Under the pieces are notes generated by a model. It was given only the letters and a program-made list of their open reading frames with translations. It had not been told where the DNA came from and made no database searches. 64,000 bases of DNA. Source: Clavelina lepadiformis (lineage: Eukaryota; Chordata; Ascidiacea; Aplousobranchia; Clavelinidae). This document shows, one piece after another, positions 1 to 12,159 of this stretch (position 1 is its first letter; each line of letters starts with the position of its first letter). The stretch lies in contig NC_135245.1 of the NCBI RefSeq assembly GCF_947623445.1, positions 19,413,501-19,477,500 on the forward strand, written 5' to 3'. The position numbers were made by a program, and so were the translations under genes.

Positions 1-3000
1 GATATGGCGACTACGGAAGGCTTGGGCATGGAAATACAACCAACAAGAAACTTCCAGAAAAAGTTGTCGCACTTGAAGCTTTCCAGATCGGACAGGCAAG
101 TTAGCTTGTAACATGTGGATTGAACGTGATGGAAGAACCTGTTTGTGTTGCTCATGTCATTATAATGCTGATGGTAGCAAGTTAATTTAGAGTGAAACAG
201 TATTCAAAAAGTAATAAAGGATTTAAAAAAGTATATAAAAAGTATATAACAAGTAAAAGTGTATTCAAAAAAGTAACAAGTATTTATAATGTTACTGGAA
301 GTTAAACCTATCATTTTTAATTTTAATGTTTCATTTTCTATTTGGCAGGTCGCCTGTGGATTAAATCACACCCTTGCACTGTCACAAGATGGCTTAGTCA
401 TATGGGGTTTCGGGGACGGGGATTATGGCAAACTGGGGCTCGGTAATACGTCATCCAAGTCGACCCCGACCAAAATAGAAGCACTCTGCGGGGTTGGGAT
501 CAAAAAGTTAGGCTGCGGGGCGCAATTTTCTGCTGCTCTGACTTGGGACGGCAGGTTGTTCATGTTCGGCCAAGGTGAGACACGACTGATATTACGACGC
601 TCAGTATTTTGTGCAACAGGCTGTTGTTTGAATAAAGGTTTCAGCAGATTTAGCGCTTTGAGGTTAAATGGATATTTGCAGACTAATAGATATTATTGAT
701 AGTTTGCATTCAGTTGTTATTTTAATCCCAAACAGACCGGATGTGCGGCAACCCGGAAAACAGGCAAGTTGGAAGTCACCGCCCTCATGTGGTGGGGTCT
801 CTCTCAACCCACAATCTGGTTGATGTCGCTGTGGGGAGCGAGCACACGATAGCGCTCACTGCAAAGCAGCTGGTATTTGTGTGGGGTTCAAACGCAGATG
901 GACAGGTATGCGGTGGCGTTGTTACTTCGTTACTTGCTGTTTAGTAAATAGTCTTCATAATTTGCGCAGTGTTCTAAGTTAATGTTTTGAATTTTCCTTG
1001 TATCAATTATAAAATGAAAAATTTTCGCATAAAATTATTGAAAAGTCACTTTTTTCTTTTTCCAAAATAACCGGATTCCATGTTTCCTTTCCAACAGCTT
1101 GGCCTGGGTCACACCAACGCCGTACAAGAGCCGAAGCTTATTGAAGCCTTGTCCGGCAAAAACATCCGCCAGATTTCCGCTGGAAGAACTCACTCGGCCG
1201 CGTGGACAACCGAACCTGGAAGCACACGGGGGCATCAGCTTGGGACGCCCGACCACATCCCGCAGGAGTATGATCTCCTCTCCGAACTCTCAGTCCCAGC
1301 TGTCCGCTCCAGGATGGCTGTTCTCAAAAAATTCTCAGAATATGTCTCCGGCTCTTGGCCGCTCATCAACTTAAAACCGGTTAGATTCAAAATTTTTTTA
1401 TCTCTTTGCAGTAAATTTCATCAAACCATATTTTATATATAAGCGATATTGTTTTCTATATGGGTGATATATGATACTTTCAGTGTTGCTCTGTCTGAAC
1501 ATTTCCTTGTTGACTTAGCTAGCTCTTGGAGATTTTTTTGCAATAAAAAGCAGAATTATGTAAGTTTTTTTTGCAAAATGTTGGCATCTATATTTCTACC
1601 AAGGGCGGTACGGACAAATTCTTCAGCAAATTCACAGCCGGAAGTTACGGTTTATTGAACGGAGCGATCAGACCAATCTTATTTCCAAGGGTTTGCAGTC
1701 TACCCCTGGTCAGAGCTTTGGGTAAGAATGTTGCTATTCGTATATTTCGCTCTGTTTTCTTTATTATACTCGTTAAACTTGTTATTGTGGCTTTGTAAAA
1801 AGTTTGTTTTCGCCAAACTAGGCAAGACCATGATACAAGGAAAAAACTACGGGCCTCAGATAACCGTTCGTCGATTGTCGGTTCGAGGGAAGAAATGTGC
1901 CCCGATATTCCAACAAATATCCCATCAGGTGAGTTCAAAATAACTCCGATCTCATCTTTCAAAGTCCATCGTTGCATTCAACTTTTCTTCCTTTTTATTT
2001 AAATCCTCCGTTGTTGAACATTTTCCTCTTCCTTGAAGATCTTGAAGCAAAATGCGGAGGACCTTCGTCTTCCAGCGCGAGCTTGGAAGATCAAGTTGGT
2101 CGGAGAAGGAGCGGACGACGCAGGAGGAGTGTTTGATGACACCATCACCGAGATGTGCCAGGTGAGAAAGTCGGGAACAGAACCTGGTCTCACACCTGGC
2201 ACCTGGTTGTCAAACTCAAAAATTGCAGAATACATGTCAGCAATCTTGAGTTAACTTCTATTTTAATTTTCTCGACGCAAGCTTCATCTTAGCAGTTAGT
2301 ACTCGATGTCTTAGTACACCTGATGAAGCAAGCTGCTTGTTGGATTGCTTGCGAAAGTAAATAACAAGTGTCGAGAAAATACGAATAAAAGTTCACCCAA
2401 GAGCGCCATGAAATATTCTGCATCTTATTTTTACTATATATTGAGTTGACACCGTTCAGTGACCATTAACTTAATCAGCTGCGCAATGAGAGAATGTTCA
2501 TTTTCAAGATGTGAGTATTTAGATTGAAATTTATTGTTCTGTGAACGTTCAGGAACTTCAAAACGGAACTGTGAATCTTCTTATTCCGACGCCAAACGCG
2601 ACATCGGAGACGGGTCAATACAGAGACAGGTCAGAGTCACAAAAACTTGACCCCGTTATTTTGTAATTTTTGTCGTGTGCGCTTGTCTGTCGCTCAAGAA
2701 CTGGAAAATATCTGCACACGCATTTCAAATTCTTAGGAACAGGAAGCGTCGAAATATAGAAGTAATAACCGATTATCTTGTTGTGATTTTCGATTTTTCA
2801 GGTTTTTGTTGAATCCCGCGTTGGCGACGGTAGATGGCGCACAAGCTTTTCGCTTCCTGGGCATTTTGCTCGGAGTTGCAATTCGAACAAAGAAACCTCT
2901 CGACCTACACCTGGCCCCGATTGTGTGGAAACTCCTTGCAGGTAAATAAATGCACGTGTCGGCCACAACACGCATGTTGCTTATAACGCAAATTAAAGAT

Positions 3001-5236
3001 TTAACAATTATATCTTTTCTTCCTCTGTATTTCACTTGTTGAATCGCTCGCACGACTTATTTCCTGTTCAATTAATTTAAGTTTTTGAGTGATATTTCGT
3101 TCTTCAAAATTTCTACTTAGTTTGGCGTTCGCGATAGTTACCACCTAAATTACTAAAATCGTTCGTATTATGCGACTTTAAGGGAGCGTCAAACACCAAA
3201 AAAGTCCTAATTGCTTGTTGATTTAAAAAAACAACATACACCACGTCATTCAAAAATCCCGCATGGAGTTCTCAAAATCTCGAGCTGGCATCCATATCAA
3301 GATTAAATATTTTGGTCAGGAATCATCTATTTTACCAATTTTTAGCAAAGTCGCTAGTTGGGGGATTTTTAAAACCACACCAACCATACCACCCTCTGCT
3401 GGGTCTGACCAGTTGTAACTCTTTTGTAAGAGTTCAATATGTTAAATCTGAATTCTGGGCGTTTGACGGCTCCTCCTAGTAACTGACCCTTTCTTATACA
3501 CAAAGACAACAATAAGATTGTTTCCTTTTTGTCCCACAGCGTCGATTTCAAAAACTTAAAACTAAATATTTCTCTTTCTTTAAGGAATGCGCGCCAGTGC
3601 TGGTGATATCGAGGAAACTGACGAACTGTTCGTGCAAATGCTTCACGCTCTCCGGGATATTCATTCTGCCGGAGTTGACGAAACAAACTTTAATGAAGTG
3701 AGTTACGAGATTTCACAATAAAAGTTTGTAAACTTGACTTACAAATGTTGTTGCAACAAGTAATACGATATAAGGGATCTTACTGATAAACATTTTGCTC
3801 CTATGATAAACTCACAAGTACCGGATCTCTGAGCAAGTTTACATGAAAACTTCATCAAACAAAATGTCATTTTTTTTCACCAGATCATTCCTCTGGAAAC
3901 CTTCAAAGCACAGAGCTGGGACGGAAGTTTCGTGTCAGTCGTAGTTGGCGGTGACGGCATCCCCCTGACATTCTCGAATAGGAACCAGTACGCTGACCAG
4001 GCACTGGAATTTCGACGACATGAAATGGACAGACAGGTAGAACAATATTTAGGATTCATTGAATAATTTTATGGCGCTAAGCTAATACTTTTTTCATTAC
4101 TATTTCCAAAATTTCCCTTCTTAAACTTATTGGCAATTTATTTTGCCCAAAATCGTTTCAACTATTGTTTCTTACACGTGACACTTTTATCAACAAAGAT
4201 TCAGTGGGTAAGAGAGGGGATTTCCCGTATCGTGCCGATACCCCTATTCTCGCTGCTGACAGCGTCCAGGTTGGAGCAGTTGGTGTGTGGGATGCCTTAT
4301 ATTGACTTCAGTGTACTTAAGACCAATGCAAGGTACAGTGGGTGTGATGTTGCGTTCTTTAAGAAATAAATACTTTGCCCGCTATTGGTTGTATCTGTCA
4401 ACATGACGAGTTATGCTAACGCTCTCGTCAATAACGACTGTAGGTTAGTGTTAGATATTGGTGACGTAGATTGGGTTTAAGACATGGCGACGTTAAGTTG
4501 ATATTCGTTTGACACATCTCGCTATTTCGTTGTTGAAATGGAAGCGGCTGTTAAAATTAACGGCCATACAACGATTGACGCAAAGACAAGAAAGAAAAAT
4601 GAACTTGGACTCGACAACTTTGTCGAAAAACCGCAAAACAGCGACTCAATGTATCTTCTGTTCAAGAAGCAAAAACGGCGTTAAGATCCTCCTCATCTTA
4701 ATATTAAAGATGGATCTCCGATTAACGCGATTTATCCCACCCAGGTATCGCGACACGGCGGAAGACAGCGAGTTGATCACTTGGATGTGGCAGACCCTGG
4801 AAGAGTTTAACCGGGAGGAGAGAGTGCTCTTCCTCAAGTTTGTGTCCGGAAGATCAAGACTGCCAGTGTCGCCGGCCGACCTTCCTCAGAGGTTTCAAGT
4901 CCTCAAGATAGAACGGGTAAAGTTGCGGCTATTGCGTCACAATGCCGCTTTATTTGCTCACACTTGCTTCCAAGTCCGTAGATTTTCCGCCAAAATTTCT
5001 TCAATTTACCTGTTTAAAATTATGACGTAACGATCTTCTTCGTTTTTTAGCCAATAGATAGCCTTCCAACCAGCCAGACCTGCTTCTTCCAGCTGCGGTT
5101 GCCACCGTACAGCAGTCAGGCGGCTATGGCGGAGAGATTACGTTACGCCATACGTCATTGCCGTTCCATTGACATGGATAACTATATGCTCTTACGTAAC
5201 GCTGACGACATCGTTCCCAACGAACCGGATATGTGA
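1..5236 (+). CDS. HERC1: HERC1 orthologue, C-terminal part (RCC1-like domain 2 + HECT E3 ubiquitin ligase)
   Basis: This is the 3' portion of a giant HECT E3 ubiquitin ligase; the gene continues upstream of the window. I read 14 exons: 1-95, 349-574, 736-905, 1098-1379, 1604-1721, 1822-1928, 2039-2161, 2553-2629, 2802-2941, 3585-3697, 3884-4036, 4199-4332, 4745-4916 and 5051-5236. They join in one frame to about 697 residues ending in TGA at 5234-5236. The first four exons encode RCC1-type blades (motifs such as [12 protein letters not shown] and [10 protein letters not shown]). Exons from 1822 on encode the HECT domain, including [34 protein letters not shown] and [11 protein letters not shown]. 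The ubiquitin-accepting cysteine of the TSQTCFFQL motif is at 5081-5083. The order and wording follow vertebrate HERC1 closely, better than HERC2. HERC1 is cytosolic and membrane-associated and regulates trafficking and signalling. The first intron (96-348) has a GC donor. The last two exons are copied at 10371-10862. Confidence 0.93.
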
Positions 5237-6531
5237 CGTCGTAAGTTTGGACGTCACCAGAAAATGAAAAATTTAATTTTGTCCTTTCATATTGGTAATT
5301 TTTACGTTAAAACGATAGCTAAGTTTGCTTTATTTTCTACCTTCTTGTATTAGTTTCGTTTTATGTCTATAACCTTTAACCCCCAGTGTTGTTCGTTCGT
5401 TGAAGGCTTGGTTGACCTATGACCCTTGCACACTGTGATGTCATTGGCTGCCTTTTCGTCAGTAGTTTCTAATCAAATGTATTTGTAGATCACATGTTTG
5501 TTGTCTTTGTAAACTTTTGAAATTATTATATCAAACTTGCCGGAATAGTCGATTTAAATCTCACTAAGCTGAGGTTGGAAATATGCATGCAACAGCACAG
5601 TTTCATTTCTGTCACAAATTTGAAGTATTATTTTAAAATTATCGTTCTTGTATTTTTGTTTGTTTTTTGCACACGAAAAATTGCAAAGCTTTCATTCGTA
5701 ATTCACTTTGTAAAAGAACTTTAGTTTCATCGGCTTTCCCGTGTAATAGTCAGACTGCTAACTAACCCTCGTGTACGTGTCGTCCGCACCTTTTCCAGTT
5801 TCATTTCAATAACGCCGCTGTGAATTACAAGTGAAACTTCAGACAATTTTTATCAAATTCTACCTTAACCAGCTTGAACACAGCCTGGAGCTTACAAAGA
5901 AATATCAAATACGGATCAATTCATCTCATAGGATGGCGGTTCCTGCCATATTCCCACTTGCGTACCCCTAACTTCAAACTGGTTATTTAATAGGCTATTT
6001 ATGAAGAATTGAAGCGTTCATGGCGAACCTCAGGTCGGGAACCACGGTTATAGTCGACGTATTCTGCAAAATTGCAGAAAGAAAATTGTGTCATCCTTTT
6101 CTTTCCAAGTGGATCCACTATAGACAACCCAGCAGTGTCCTTTACGTTTGTCGGAAAAAACAAAAAGTTATTGCCACTAGATATTAGGGCTGCTCCGTTG
6201 TGGTTTAAGTTTCTTCGCTTTTTTCTAATACTCGTCTGAAATTAAGATCGAAAGAAGCTATGAAAAATAAAACATTAACATTCGTTTTGTCTTTGAAGAT
6301 GTTGGACCTCAATCAAAAGTATGCACTTCGGTATTTTCCCACCAATTCTTATCTCGGTAAAACAATGACACATGACGTAACATACAATTTTCAAGCGTGG
6401 TGCACCTTACTAATGAGTGACGTAGAGAAGAATCTCATCAACACACAGCAAAAAATCATCAAAAAAATATCATTTACGTCTTGAAATAAACGGTGATACA
6501 GACACAATGACAACATCTACCGTGATGTGCG
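5237..6531. other. Intergenic DNA between convergent HERC1 and fucosyltransferase genes
   Basis: This stretch holds the HERC1 3' UTR and, on the opposite strand, the 3' UTR of the fucosyltransferase. No supported coding region is seen. Short open frames here, such as 6260-6484, lack splice logic or recognisable motifs. A decayed hAT-like fragment lies at about 5934-6053. The whole stretch belongs to the duplicated block and recurs at about 10863-12159. Confidence 0.7.
5934..6053. mobile_element. Decayed hAT-type MITE relic (also in the duplicate at about 11565-11685)
   Basis: The sequence starts with a GGTTCCTGCCA-like end and finishes with GGTCGGGAACCACGG, giving imperfect terminal inverted repeats. 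Its interior (TATTCCCACTTGCG followed by TACCCCTAAC and a TAGGCTATTTATG word) matches the element at 54253-54433 in WDR90. No convincing target-site duplication remains, although TTATAG-like words flank the second copy. The family assignment rests on similarity to the better-preserved copies in this window. Confidence 0.4.
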
Positions 6532-8302
6532 CTATTTAACAATTTCCTGCTTAATCGTCAAATTTTTAAAACTTTTTCCTAACAACGGGAATAATCTTTT
6601 AAAGTCTGGAAGACGAATCTTATTTATCGGTAGTTTGGCGGCTACTACTGGCTTTCCTGCCGGCGGTATGGCTCTGGCGCCTAAACAGTCTTCCCGAAGA
6701 CATTCATACGATTCGTCGTAATAGAACCGGTCAAAGCTATTTCCGCTGTACGACTTGCGCTTCCGGTTTGAGAGCATCAAGCGGCAAAGTCTGACGTCAC
6801 CGGTCTCTGCGTAAAGCTCGGCAAGTTTTAAAGTGCGCTCATCTGGCTCTTCTATCCACCTGAAATACTCCCTGTACGCTGTATCGTTTGAGTGAAGATA
6901 GTTGAGGTATTTAGCAAGGGAGGTTGGCGAGTCAAAGTCATCGGTGTGGATAAAGGAACCAGTGGGAGCCAGCTCCGTCAGATCCCTTTTTGACGCTCCC
7001 CAAACCACCGGTACCCTTCCGTGTAGAAGAGAGTTATTCCAGAATTTCTCTGTGACGTAATCTTTACAGTATCTAGTGTTTTCAAAGGCCATATAAAACT
7101 TGTAGGTGTCAAGTTGGTCTTCAGTTTTAGCCTGGAGCTGCAATTTATTATTGAAGCATCGTCCGTAACGATCTACGGACAAGCCAGCATTGACCAGGGC
7201 ATTAATATAAACCAATCGCATTCGAGTCCCATAGATGGTATTGCAGTTACTGACCACCCAAATCTAAAAAACGTCTAAAGTATTAAAGATCTCTTTATGG
7301 ACGCTATACTGTACGTTAATGCCTTACGATAAAGCGTTGTTAGTGTTGGTTTGTCAATTTTTTTTTACAAGTGTTGCCCGAATACCTGTTGTATGAACGT
7401 GTTTACGAATTTTACGCTGAAAGTAATGTGATCGTATATGTAAGTAATTTAAACGTATTGCGGCTTAAATTTCGTCTCGATGTGTAAACAATTGTTCATG
7501 CGGCTACTTACCGCCATTTTCCTTTTCCTTGCCAGCTTTTGATCCACCCAAGATTTTCCGGACTCGATAATAGACTTGAGCCCTGCCGAGTCAGGATAAG
7601 GATAAAAAACGTCAGAGTCCCTTCGATGAGTGAAAGTCCAATTGATGAAGTCATTACCGTAGACCCTCATCGCGTGCCTCCCCTCCGCGTTCTTCACCCA
7701 GGAGGGGCTTTCCAGGGAGTAGAAGACAAAAAGTTGATTTGGGTCCCTGAACGTTTAAACCTTTTTATACCAAGGATCGTGGCCTGGCTTAATTAGTGGC
7801 GAACGCATGATAGGACGCATAACTGCAGCGAAGCTTGTTTATGAGTATCTTTGATTTTTAAGGGTTGGGCGAATAAGACCGTATTGGTCCAAGCTTGATT
7901 CTCGTGGTAGAAACGTTATTGTTATTTCATTTGTTTAAAATCGACATTTTTTGCGACAAAGAATCCTAGGGCCCAAGTGTTCAGATGTGTAAAGTGAAAT
8001 GTTATTTCAAAGACTTATTTTCTTCACATGTGTATAAAAATTCCGTAGCTATCGGTTTGATAGACTCTATGTGGCACGGCGTAGCCTAATCAGGCTTTAA
8101 ACCAACCTGTAATGCATCCATGGTCTATCTCGTTCCATGGGTAAGTTTGTGAAATGAAAGACAACTGCGCCAGCTTGTGGAAGTAACTTCCGATTGTTGG
8201 TGGCCACGCAACCTCCCATGTTGTAACCTTCCTTGAACCCCATGCTCGCTACACCCCACGGATGGTTCCAAAACAGTATCAAGGTACGGTTTCTACAGAA
8301 AA
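6532..8302 (-). CDS. Alpha-1,3-fucosyltransferase (GT10 family), copy A, catalytic exons
   Basis: This is a Golgi type II fucosyltransferase that would transfer fucose from GDP-fucose to GlcNAc on glycans. Three catalytic exons are supported on the minus strand: 8302 or 8292 to 8107, 7746-7512 and 7263-6532 (TAG stop). The junctions are phase-consistent (CAG|GTTGGT donor to TTCAG|G acceptor, then GCG|GTAAGT to TTTTTTAG|ATT). Order of motifs: ILFWNHPWG, the GGC-x-TNNR region, AVVFHF, FYSLESPSW, FINWTFTHRRDSDVFYPY, the VDRYGRC stretch, and the GT10 signature KFYMAFENTRYCKDYVTEKF followed by HGRVPVVWGAS. The catalytic part is about 384 residues, normal for the family. The N-terminal exons are less certain (see 8404-8820). 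It is convergent with HERC1. An in-frame TAA at 7755-7757 lies inside an intron in this model and does not disable the gene. Confidence 0.9.
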
Positions 8303-8403
8303 CTTTTTAGCTGATTTTTTCGTCACCGAAACAGAATAAAATAGGTTAACCGTTATGGAATTTATAGCACTCTTTCTATTTTAATATTCCAAACAGGTCT
8401 CAT

Positions 8404-8820
8404 ACTTCTTATCAATCAGTGGCTCCAGTGTCTTTGTTGGTAAGCTTGTTTCTTTAAGCGAAGTATTGCGTCGCTTGTGTTCTTGTTGCATAGGGGACTG
8501 TTGTTTCGTCACAATGGACTTTTCATCTTTGGACAGATGGTTGATTGTGGTAGATCTGTATCGGGACGTAACAGGTTTATTCAGTTCACTTAATTATTAT
8601 GTTTCCCGCAACTTTCCTTAGACTACGATTAGAAAATATTTTATTCATCTTTTATTGTATCTTAAGTTTGTATAAGTTCAGTTTCAATTAGGCTATTTAA
8701 TTTACTTTACAGGCCTACATATATCTCCTCACCCCGAGGCCACCTTTAGCTTTGTTCCTTTTTGAACCTGAAGGACCAGCAGGCAAGACAAATAAAGCAT
8801 AAACAAAAATGAGACAATTA
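8404..8820 (-). CDS. Candidate N-terminal exons (membrane anchor and stem) of fucosyltransferase copy A
   Basis: Two open stretches upstream of the catalytic exons fit the missing N-terminus of a type II Golgi enzyme. One, starting with the ATG at about 8820, reads MVFFNCLIFVYALFVLPAG: a hydrophobic anchor followed by a basic patch (SKRNKAK). The other, about 8590-8404, encodes a polar Ser/Thr/Lys-rich stem ending near a GTTTGG donor. Both recur in copy B. I could not find donor and acceptor pairs whose phases join all pieces in both copies, so the exact 5' structure is unresolved. Confidence 0.4.
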
Positions 8821-9307
8821 AAAAAGACCATTTTACTAGAGTTCTCTTTCGCACAATTTTGCGCATTCCAACGTCCGAAGAGTTTAAGTTGCTTCAAATC
8901 TAGCTTTGTACAGGAATTCGATAAAGACAAATAAAAAAGTTATTCTCAACTACAAGTAGGCTATACATCGCTTGCCGAAGAGCTAGGCTCTAGAACTTCT
9001 CTGCCAGCCTGCTGTTGTCGGTGGCCTTATAGGAGAGCTTAACAATCAAGTACAGAAGTTTAATGAAAAAGCACGCGCAAGAAGTTATCAATGGTTTAAT
9101 TTAATGAAGTAGAACGATCGACCACAAGGACCTGTCAATCATGCTTTTAAAACCATCTTGCCTTCGACCTTAACGATGCGAACACGTTTAAAAGAATGGC
9201 GTCTTTCATCTAAGATTTAAACCAGGCCCCTTCAAAGTGATGGGTTTGGGTTAGTCGACAGGCAACACTACCCAAGCGTTTTAAAATCGAAGCAAAATTA
9301 GTCTTTC

Positions 9308-9990
9308 CTTTAACCCTATCCAAACCGGGCTCGCGACTTTACTATTTTCACTAAGTGTGGCCGACCCTGCACACACATTTTCAATCGTTAATTACTCGAA
9401 AACTATACGTCGTAAACTGATCGGATTTTTACATGTTAGTAGCAAAAAAATCTGGCTTCCTGTATACATCATAATTGTAAAATTAAAGAAAGTGCATTTA
9501 GTGTAAATTAAGTATGTCTACAAGTGATACATTTCTAGAAGTTTTTCTTGTTACGCCGCGCCACTTTTGTGCGGAAAACCAGCAGACCGCGAGAAGAGAA
9601 GACAAGAGAATAGTTAGTCGAGTTAGTGGTGCGTAAATGAGTAAACGAAAACGATTCGCCTCAATGTGGAGAGAGCAAAATTATGAAAATATGACAATAT
9701 ATCAAAAATTACAAAATCCAACTTCATAAAATGAACATGGACCGATAGCTGAACATTTTTTAGGAAAAGTAAACAAATTTCAAGTTTCTACACCAAACAA
9801 TGCTACTGTACCCCACGTTCTACTGTGACTGTGTGCAGGAGAATCCACACCTGGTGTAGATAGGGTTAAGTTGTTTGCCGAATTCCAGAATTCACGCGCA
9901 GGCGGTATTAAGAGGAAATAAATACTTAAAGCATAAATACGTAAATACTTAGAGCATTGTTTTGTACCAAACTATGTTCCCGTCTTTACC
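9308..9990. other. Spacer between the two duplicate copies
   Basis: Single-copy AT-rich DNA with no supported gene. It separates the end of duplicated block 1 from the first 249-bp direct repeat, so the two copies are not a simple head-to-tail tandem. Confidence 0.6.
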
Positions 9991-10239
9991 AACGAGCGTT
10001 TAATTACGGTAACTTGTGACGTAACTTTACCAAGGAAAGCGACACGGTGGTAACAAGAGGGCGGTCAACTGAGCTGCTAAAACGCTACAAGTCGTTCGAA
10101 GCGTGAGAAAGTTATTAACTATGAGAAAATGTCTGTTCACTCTGAAATATCTGAAAATCTTTACATGATCAAAGATAAAAAGACAGAGGCTGTTTAGGTC
10201 GCCACTGTGGTTATATTCTAAGTATCTACTGTCGTGGGA
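9991..10239. repeat. 249-bp direct repeat, left copy, flanking duplicated block 2
   Basis: This runs from AACGAGCGTTTAATTACGG to CTACTGTCGTGGGA. It recurs at 14936-15184, with one substitution noticed (GAGAAAATG versus GAGGAAATG). It ends three bases before the start of duplicated block 2. It is not present next to copy 1, so it behaves like a target sequence duplicated on both sides of an insertion. Confidence 0.93.
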
Positions 10240-10370
10240 ACCCGACAACTTTGTCGAAAAACTGCAAAAACAGCGACACAATGTATCTTCTGTTCAAGAA
10301 GCAAAAATAGCGTCCTCCCCATCTTAATATTAAAGATGGATCTCCGATTAACGCGATTTATCCCACCCAG

Positions 10371-10862
10371 GTATCGCGACACGGCGGAAGACAGCGAGTT
10401 GATCACTTGGATGTGGCAGACCCTGGAAGAGTTTAACCGGGAGGAGAGAGTGCTCTTCCTCAAGTTTGTGTCCGGAAGATCGAGACTGCCAGTGTCGCCG
10501 GCCGACCTTCCTCAGAGGTTTCAAGTCCTCAAGATAGAACGGGTAAAGTTGCGGCTATTGCGTCACAATGCCACATTATTTGCTCACACTTGCTTCCAAG
10601 TCCGTAGATTTTCCGCCAAAATTTCTTCAATTTACCTGTTTAAAATTATGACGTAACGATCTTCTTCGTTTTTTAGCCAATAGACAGCCTTCCAACCAGC
10701 CAGACCTGCTTCTTCCAGCTGCGGTTGCCACCGTACAGCAGTCAGGCGGCTATGGCGGAGAGATTACGTTACGCCATACGTCATTGCCGTTCCATTGACA
10801 TGGATAACTATATGCTCTTACGTAACGCTGACGACATCGTTCCCAACGAACCGGATATGTGA
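10371..10862 (+). pseudogene. Duplicated last two HERC1 exons (orphan, or alternative 3' exons)
   Basis: Exons 10371-10542 and 10677-10862 copy HERC1 exons 4745-4916 and 5051-5236. The acceptor (CCACCCAG), the internal donor (CGG|GTAAAG), the acceptor (TTTTTTAG) and the TGA (10860-10862) are all intact, and the HECT catalytic Cys codon is at 10707-10709. The only exonic differences I found (a Ser codon and an Asp codon) are silent. The rest of HERC1 is absent upstream in this copy, so on its own it is a gene fragment. Because it lies downstream on the same strand, HERC1 exon 4199-4332 could in principle splice into it in the correct phase. Confidence 0.85.
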
Positions 10863-12159
10863 CGTCGTAACTTTGGACGTCACCAGAAAATGAAAAATTT
10901 AATTTTGTCCTTTCATATTGGTAATTTTTACGTTAAAACGATAGCTAAGTTTGTTTTATTTTCTACCTTCTTGTATTAGTTTCGTTTTATGTCTATAACC
11001 TTTAACCCCCAGTGTTGTTCGTTCGTTGAAGGCTTGGTTGACCTATGACCCTTGCACACTGTGATGTCATTGGCTGCCTTTTCGTCAGTAGTTTCTAATC
11101 AAATGTATTTGTAGATCACATGTTTGTTGTCTTTGTAAACTTTTGAAATTATTATATCAAACTTGCCGGAATAGTCGATTTAAATCTCACTAAGCTGAGG
11201 TTGGAAATATGCATGCAACAACACAGTTTCATTTCTGTCACAAATTTGAAGTATTATTTTAAAATTATCGTTCTTGTATTTTTGTTTGTTTTTTGCACAC
11301 GAAAAATTGCAAAGCTTTCATTCGTAATTCACTTTGTAAAAGAACTTAAGTTTCATCGGCTTTCCCGTGTAATAGTTAGACTGCTAACTAACCCTCGTGT
11401 ACGTGTCGTCCGCACCTTTTCCAGTTTCATTTCAATAAGGCCGCTGTGAATTACAAGTGAAATTTCAGACAATTTTATCAAATTCTACCTTGACCAGCTT
11501 GAACACAGCGTGGAGCTTACAAAGAAATATCAAATACGGATCAATTTATCTTATAGGACGGCGGTTCCTGCCATATTCCTACTTGCGTACCCATAACTTC
11601 AAACTGGTTACTTCATAGGCTATTTATGAAGAATCGAAGCGTTCATGGCTAACCTCAGGTCGGGAACCACGGTTATAGTCGATGTATTCTGCAAAATTGC
11701 AGAAAGAAAATTGTGTCATCCTTTTCTTTCTAGTGGGTCCACTACAGACAACCCAGCAATGTCCTTTACGTTTGTCGGAGAAAACAAAAACTTATTGCCT
11801 CTATATATTAGGGCTGCTCCATTGAGACTTAAGTATCTTCGCTTTTTTCTAATACTCGTCTGAAATTAAGATCGAAAGAAGCTATGAAAAATAAAACATT
11901 AACATTCCTTTTGTCTTTAAAGATGTTGGACCTCAATCAAAAGTATTCACTTCGGTATTTTTCCACCGAATCTTATCTCGGTAGAACAATGACACATGAC
12001 GTAACATAATTTTCAAGCGTGGCAAACCTTACTAATGAGTGACGTAGAGAAGAATCTCATCAACACACAGCTAAAATTTTCAAAAAAATATCATTTACGT
12101 CTTGAGATAAATATTAAACGGAGATACAGACACAATGACAACATCTACCGTGATGTGCG

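Larger units (their letters stand above)
4612..9307. repeat. Segmental duplication, copy 1 (HERC1 terminal exons + fucosyltransferase gene)
   Basis: Sequence from 4612 (in the HERC1 intron before exon 4745-4916) through 9307 is repeated nearly colinearly at 10243-14916, with scattered substitutions and short indels. Copy 1 is joined to the rest of HERC1, so it is the ancestral location. The near identity in introns and intergenic DNA shows that the duplication is recent relative to the divergence of the other paralogues here. Confidence 0.93.

Noticed and set aside
7755..7757. In-frame TAA upstream of the middle fucosyltransferase exon in copy A only, suggesting a pseudogene
   Set aside because: The phase-correct acceptor is TTCAG just before 7746, which joins AG from the previous exon with G to give the RDPNQ codons. 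The TAA is therefore intronic and copy A is intact over the catalytic region.
10218..10463. Minus-strand open frame repeated at 4646-4837 and 10218-10463
   Set aside because: It is the antisense shadow of the duplicated HERC1 HECT exon. Its conservation between copies reflects the recent duplication.
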